Assembly (NCBI RefSeq): GCF_037392515.1
Contig: NC_090291.1
Coordinates: forward strand, 41,461,501-41,525,500
DNA length: 64,000 bases
Reading direction: 5' to 3'
Source of the DNA: Haliotis asinina
Lineage: Eukaryota; Mollusca; Gastropoda; Lepetellida; Haliotidae
Part shown: positions 59,008 to 64,000 of the stretch, in pieces
How positions within the stretch are numbered: position 1 is the first letter of the stretch
How the letters are laid out: each line of letters begins with the position of its first letter
The notes under the pieces: model-generated
Seen by the model: the letters and a program-made list of their open reading frames with translations, nothing else
Told to the model about the DNA's origin: nothing
Database searches by the model: none
Position numbers and translations under genes: made by a program

Positions 59008-62000
59008 CACAGCTGTCACATATACTGCAGTGGAATTGTAGAGGACTGAAAAACAATTTCAGCGAAGTGCAATTGCTGATACAGGACTTTCAGCCATCAG
59101 CGCTATGTCTCAAAGAGACGTTTTTAAAAACTACTGATACCTTTACTTTAAGACAGTTCAACGATTATCATTCTATTTCTCCTCCGGGAGATCGAGCAAC
59201 TGGAGTTGCTTCTATTTTGGTTCATCAGAGTGTGACACATAGCCCTGTTACTCTAAATACGAATCTTCAAACGGCTGCAGTTCGTCTGACTTTACACATT
59301 GTTTTGACATTGTGCAGTTTGTATATTCCTCCATCTTCAGCTATTCGCCAATCAGATCTTCAAAATCTATATGATCAGCTTCCAAAACCATGCATTATTA
59401 TGGGGAACCGTAACGGACACAATCCGCTTTGGAGAAGTGCCCATACTAATAATAAAGGTAAAATGTTAGAGGAATTCATTTCCGATAATAATTTATGTAT
59501 TTTAAATGACGATTCAGCCACTTATTTACATCCAGCTACGGGAACATATTCTTCCCTGGATCTATCACTAGCTGATTCCACCCTATATAATGAATTTGAA
59601 TGGATGGTCCACGATGACCTATCTGGCAGTGATCACTTCCCCACCATTCTCAAAACTATAAACCCTGGTGATGATCCACCCGTATTAAGAAGGAACTTTG
59701 CCAGGGCTGATTGGTCTTTATATCAGACTCTGTGTGTTCTTTTTAAGAACAGTGAAGATCCTATTCAGTCGTTTTCGAGCATCCTAAACGAAATTACTGA
59801 CAAAACAATTCCACAGTCCTCTCCAATTCCGCACATTCGTAAACCATGGTTTACTAATGAATGTAAACAGGCTAGAAAGTGTAGGAAGAAAGCTGAAAAA
59901 TATTTTCGCAAACATCCTACTGTCCATAATCTAGACAAAGTCAGAATTACTAACGCCAAGGCTAGACGAGCATTTAAACAAAACAAACGTCAGCCTTGGC
60001 GAGATTATGTTTCCAAAATAAATTCACGTACAACTATGTCAAAGGTGTGGAACATGATCCAAAGAATAAAGGGCAAAGGCTCCAAATCTACTGTTCATCA
60101 TCTGAAGGACGGTGAGACTATATTAACTAATAAAACTGACATTGCAAATAAACTTGGTGCAACCTTAGCCAAGCATTCATCTTCATCAAATTATGTCCCT
60201 GAGTTTCAACAATATCAGAAACAACAGTAGAACAAAAAAATCAATTTTAATTCAGACAATGGTGGAGATTATAACGAATTATTTTCATTATATGAGCTCC
60301 ATACTGCCCTTGAGCAAGCTCATAATACTGCAACAGGAGCTGATAATATTCACTACCAGCTTCTGAAGCATTTGCCCGACTCATGTTTAGAAATCTTTTT
60401 AGAAATATTTGATCACATACGGACTTCAGGAGAGTTTCCACCTTCGTTCCGTAATGCCATTGTTGTCCCTATTCCAAACCCTGGCCGGGATCATACTGAT
60501 CCGTCTAATTACAGAATAATCTCTTTAACGAGTTGTGTTTGTAAAATCATGGAACGAATGGTAAACAATAGGTTAACATGGTATCTTGAAACCAATAACC
60601 TTATAACAAATATTCAATGTGGTTTTAGGAAAAACCGTAGTATTGATCATCTGGTACGTCTAGAATCATTCGTTAAAAATGCAGTAGTAAATAAACAACA
60701 TGCAGTATCGATATTCTTTGATCTTGAGAAAGCACACGATACCACCTGGAAGCATGGTATTTTAAAGGATTTACATGATTTTGGTTTGAGGGGTCGTTTG
60801 CCTCTTTTTATTTCACGTTTTTTTCAGTGACAGACAATTTGAAGTCCGAGTGGGTTCTACCCTATCTGACCATTATTTTCAGGATCAGGGTGTACCACAA
60901 GGAAGTATTTTGTCGGTCACATTGTTTAGTATTATAATCAACAGTTTATCCAAGGTTTTAAACGATTCTATAGACGGATCACTTTTTGTGGATGATTTTA
61001 ATATTTCTTGTCGTGGTAAAAATATGCATACTATTGAAGGGCAATTGCAGTTGTGTTTAAATAACATAAATACATGGTGTCTAGAAAACGGCTTTAAATT
61101 TTCGAAGTCTAAAATTACTTGCCTTCACTTTTGTAGAAACTATAAGCATCATAAGGATCCGGAACTATTTCTAAATGGCACTCTCATCAAAGTTGTGAAG
61201 GAGGCCAAGTTCTTGGGTCTTATTTTTGACTCCCATTTAACTTTTTTGCCACATATCAAATCCCTAAAAACTAAATGCCTGAAGGCACTCGATTTACTGA
61301 AAGTCGTTTCGAACTCAAAGTGGGGAGGGGATCAAGCTACTCTCCTACACTTATACAGATCACTTGTTCGTTCCAAACTTGATTATGGCTCCATCGTGTA
61401 TGGTGGAGCCTGTAAAAGCAACCTGAAACTTCTTGATTCTGTCCACCACCAAGGTCTAAGGCTTGGTCTTGGGTCCTTCAGTACTTCACCTATTGACAGT
61501 CTTTACGTTGAGGCCGATGAGCCACCTCTTACACAACATCGTATTAAATTATCCTTACAATACATAACTAAATTACACTCTAATGAATCTAACCCTGCAT
61601 ATAACTGTGTGTTCAATCCCCTTTATGAGGATTTATGCAACATAAAGTCTTCTCTTGTCCCGCCTCTAGGACATATAATTAAACCCTTTCTTTCTGCTGC
61701 CGGCATTGAGCTGGAAAACATAGCTCTGTCCCGTCTTCTTTCTTCTCCTCCTTGGCAGTTGGTCAGGCCACAAGTGGATCTAACATTAACTACATTTAAA
61801 AAGTCAGAAACGAATGAATTACAGTATAAACAAGAATATAATCAACTGAAACATAGATATAGCAATTATAAATCCTTATTTACAGATGGGTCCAAGGACG
61901 GTGGCGCAGTGGCTTGTGGATCCAGAACAATATCTTCTAGATTACCCGATAATAGTTTTACAGCAGAAGCTAACGCCATATTAACAGCTCTTAGATATAT

Positions 62001-62654
62001 TCAAAGACACCCTAAACATAAACAGTATATTATCTATTCCCATTCTCTTTCTTGTCTTCAAGCTATTAAGAATATTTCTTGCAAACATCCACTTTTAATA
62101 GCAATTATTGAATTGTATAATGATCTTGCCACTGGCCAATACGACATCGTCTTTTGTTGGTTACCAAGCCATGTAGGAATCTCTGGTAACCATTGGCTGA
62201 CCTTGCTGCTAAAGCAGCACTCAACAAATCTGTGACACCACTTCTTATTCCTTATATTGATTACAAAGCCACCATTAGATCCTATATCCGTGATCTGATG
62301 CAGAAGAAGTGGGACACCCAAGTGGGTATCAATAAATTACATGAGATATAACCTTACATTGGTTATACCCACTTGGGCTGTCAGTCCAGATTTGAAGAGG
62401 TTATTTTACGACGATGTCGTATTGGCCACACTAGATATACTCATGCGTACCTGTTAAAAGGTGAGGATCCTCCATTTTGTATCCCTTGTGATGAGAGAGT
62501 TGCAGTCAAACATATTCTGCTTGACTGCGTTGAATTCTCCATCACAAGGGATAAGTATTTTACAGTTAAAACAATGAAGGATCTTTTTACCAGCGTTAAT
62601 TCTCATTTAATTATAGGTTTTTTAAAAGAAATTGACTTTTTGGTTGAAATTTGA
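59004..62654 (+). pseudogene. LINE ORF2: endonuclease, reverse transcriptase, RNase H; broken
   Basis: The APE-type endonuclease starts ILQWNCRGL; LKETFL, GTYSSLDLSLADS and SGSDHFP are visible, but the catalytic GDFNAH-type motif is GNRNGH, so an essential Asp is lost. Next comes the reverse transcriptase: YRIISLTSCVCKIMER, FFDLEKAHDTTW (first catalytic Asp), VPQGSIL, and FVDDF (the catalytic Asp pair kept). RNase H follows with LFTDGSKDGG and the active-site region WLPSHVGISGN. The C-terminal zinc-like motif is CIPCDERVAVKHILLDC. Breaks: in-frame TAG at 60228-60230, one extra T in a T run near 60822, a frameshift near 62190 after GISGN, and a TAA near 62350. The Tyr usually after FDLEKA is His. 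Confidence 0.88.
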
Positions 62655-63200
62655 ATAGTGTGTTTCTGTAAATAGATGTATTTAATGATTGTAGTTTGAA
62701 TTAGTAACTTGAATTGTTGGTGGCTGTACACTCAAAGGGGGTTGAAGTGTTGTAAAATTATTGTCCTCCTGAGAGGGTACGTAAGTCCAAAAACATTCAC
62801 AGTAAATTTAAGTCTACCAGGTTTTTAATCGTAGTATTGATGTTCTTTTAATTTTGGCTATTTTTTCGTACAATCGCCAGCAGCTGAAGGGATGGTGTAA
62901 ATCCAACTAGGGTCCATGTAGGTAGCAAAGGTACTGTAAGTCCCCATGGTCCCTAGTGTGGTGATCTACCTTCTGTTGGTGGCGATCTATGGTCTGTTTT
63001 TACATTGTATTGGCTAAATAGTGATATTAGTTTTAACTTTCCATGCTAGTTTTAATTGAAATTGTGATATTCTAGTACTTTTACTGTCCTTCGTTGACAG
63101 ATTTTACCACATAATGCATATATTTCATTTATATGTTCTCGTCACGATATGGCTGAGATATTGCCGATGTGACGTAAAATATTAACTCACTCACTCACTC
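62655..63200 (+). other. LINE 3' UTR and (ACTC)n tail
   Basis: Non-coding. The last 60 bases (CACGATATGGCTGAGATATT, then GACGTAAAAT and ACTCACTCACTC) resemble the tails of SINE families A and B in this window. Confidence 0.8.
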
Positions 63201-63210
63201 ACTTATCATG
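63201..63210 (+). repeat. Right target-site duplication of the LINE (ACTTATCATG)
   Basis: Matches 57110-57119 exactly. Confidence 0.85.
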
Positions 63211-63359
63211 CCTTGCGGTCTTGACATGTTATAGTAATGTGAACTACCCCATACCTCTTGTACATCTCTGTAACACATTTACATGTATTTAGCCATTGAC
63301 GAAAGCAGTTATCTTAGTGTACAAAGGAATAAATCGTAGAGTCTTTAGCTGCGGTTATA

Positions 63360-64000
63360 TTAATAATAATGGACAGCATTTATATAGCGCTAATCTGCGT
63401 AATGACTCTTTGCACATTTCTCTCACAAAAATTGGATGGAAAAGTACACATTAAGAGAAAGCTTGTTTAAATAAGAATGTTTTTAAACCAGTTTGGAATG
63501 AACTTAGAGAAGGGGAATTGCGGAGTTCATTTGGAAGAGCTTCCAGATTGAGTGCGCACTTTGAAAGAGCGTTGTCCTGCTGACTTTAAGTTGTATTTTG
63601 GGACTTTTAACAGTTTCTCACTGGAAGAACGGAGAGTTCGTGGTGCCTTATCAGTACAAAGGTCTCTGGACAGGTATGGCAGTAGTGAACCATCAAAATG
63701 GCGAAACAAGTGTTGCAATCTTGTATTTGCATCGAAGCATTATAGGCAGCCAATGCAGATGCTGCATGAGAGTTACATGATTATACTTCCGTCTCTTTAT
63801 CACCTGTACTCGCTTGAGTCAAACAATGTCGTCAAGAGGGAGATCAAAGAAAACTGAACTGCAGTAGTCCAGCCTTGAAGTGATAAAGTAACTTACAGGA
63901 CTGGCTGCTGTGTCGTCAGACAGGTATGGTCTAATAAAAGCAAGCCGGCGCATCTCATGGAAGCAAACATGTGATACACTATTGATGTGGTTATGAAGAG
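63360..64000. repeat. Interspersed repeat cut by the window edge
   Basis: ATTTATATAGCGCTAATCTG, then CGGAGTTCATTTGGAAGAGC, GGCAGCCAATGCAGATGCTG and CTGCAGTAGTCCAGCCTTGA follow an order I have seen in widespread metazoan repeats with coding-like text. I cannot name the family. No intact frame. Confidence 0.45.

Larger units (their letters stand above)
57120..63200 (+). mobile_element. Full-length non-LTR retrotransposon (I/Jockey group), inactivated
   Basis: 6081 bp. A GC-rich 5' UTR (57120-57774) gives way to ORF1 with zinc knuckles, then ORF2 with APE endonuclease, reverse transcriptase, RNase H and a C-terminal cysteine motif, and a 3' UTR of about 550 bp ending GCCGATGTGACGTAAAAT and (ACTC)4. 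Presence of RNase H points to the I-group clades (I, Nimb, LOA and relatives) rather than RTE or CR1. It is bounded by a 10-bp target-site duplication, so it is a complete insertion, but several stops and frameshifts show it is dead. Confidence 0.9.

Overview
The window looks like nuclear DNA of a marine gastropod mollusc, probably an abalone (Haliotis). It has intron-split genes with GT-AG junctions, long microsatellites, and many copies of two short interspersed elements ending in (ACTC)n, which I associate from memory with abalone genomes. The phylum is fairly secure; the genus is inference.

Two host genes can be reconstructed in full. On the + strand (about 10.9-27.8 kb) lies an SLC7-family light-chain amino-acid transporter most like b(0,+)AT (SLC7A9). 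Its coding exons join in consistent phase to about 502 residues. On the - strand (41.8 down to 30.3 kb) lies a ten-exon D-aspartate/D-amino-acid oxidase of 329 residues that ends in a peroxisomal targeting tripeptide. The two genes converge tail to tail, about 2.5 kb apart at their stop codons. One moves amino acids across the plasma membrane and the other oxidises D-amino acids in peroxisomes; any link beyond adjacency is speculation.

The rest is repeat-rich. 2.6-6.6 kb: small tandem arrays, repeated exon-like pieces and a 1.27-kb TTAA-flanked element with terminal inverted repeats. 6.7-9.8 kb: microsatellites, an L1-type LINE tail and a decayed copy of a multicopy protein family. 33.0-36.1 kb: a 53-bp minisatellite of about 57 units inside an oxidase intron. 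39.1-40.4 kb: a broken mariner in another oxidase intron. 44.4-46.7 kb: a decayed reverse transcriptase, SINEs and a 21-bp minisatellite. 50.2-54 kb: a Tc1-like fossil and a 36-bp satellite containing a copied 205-bp block. 57.1-63.2 kb: a full-length but inactivated non-LTR retrotransposon with ORF1, endonuclease, reverse transcriptase and RNase H, flanked by a 10-bp target-site duplication.

The retrotransposon's 3' end resembles the 3' ends of both SINE families, which suggests that elements of its type mobilised them. No prokaryotic gene cluster, CRISPR array, rRNA or functional tRNA gene was seen.
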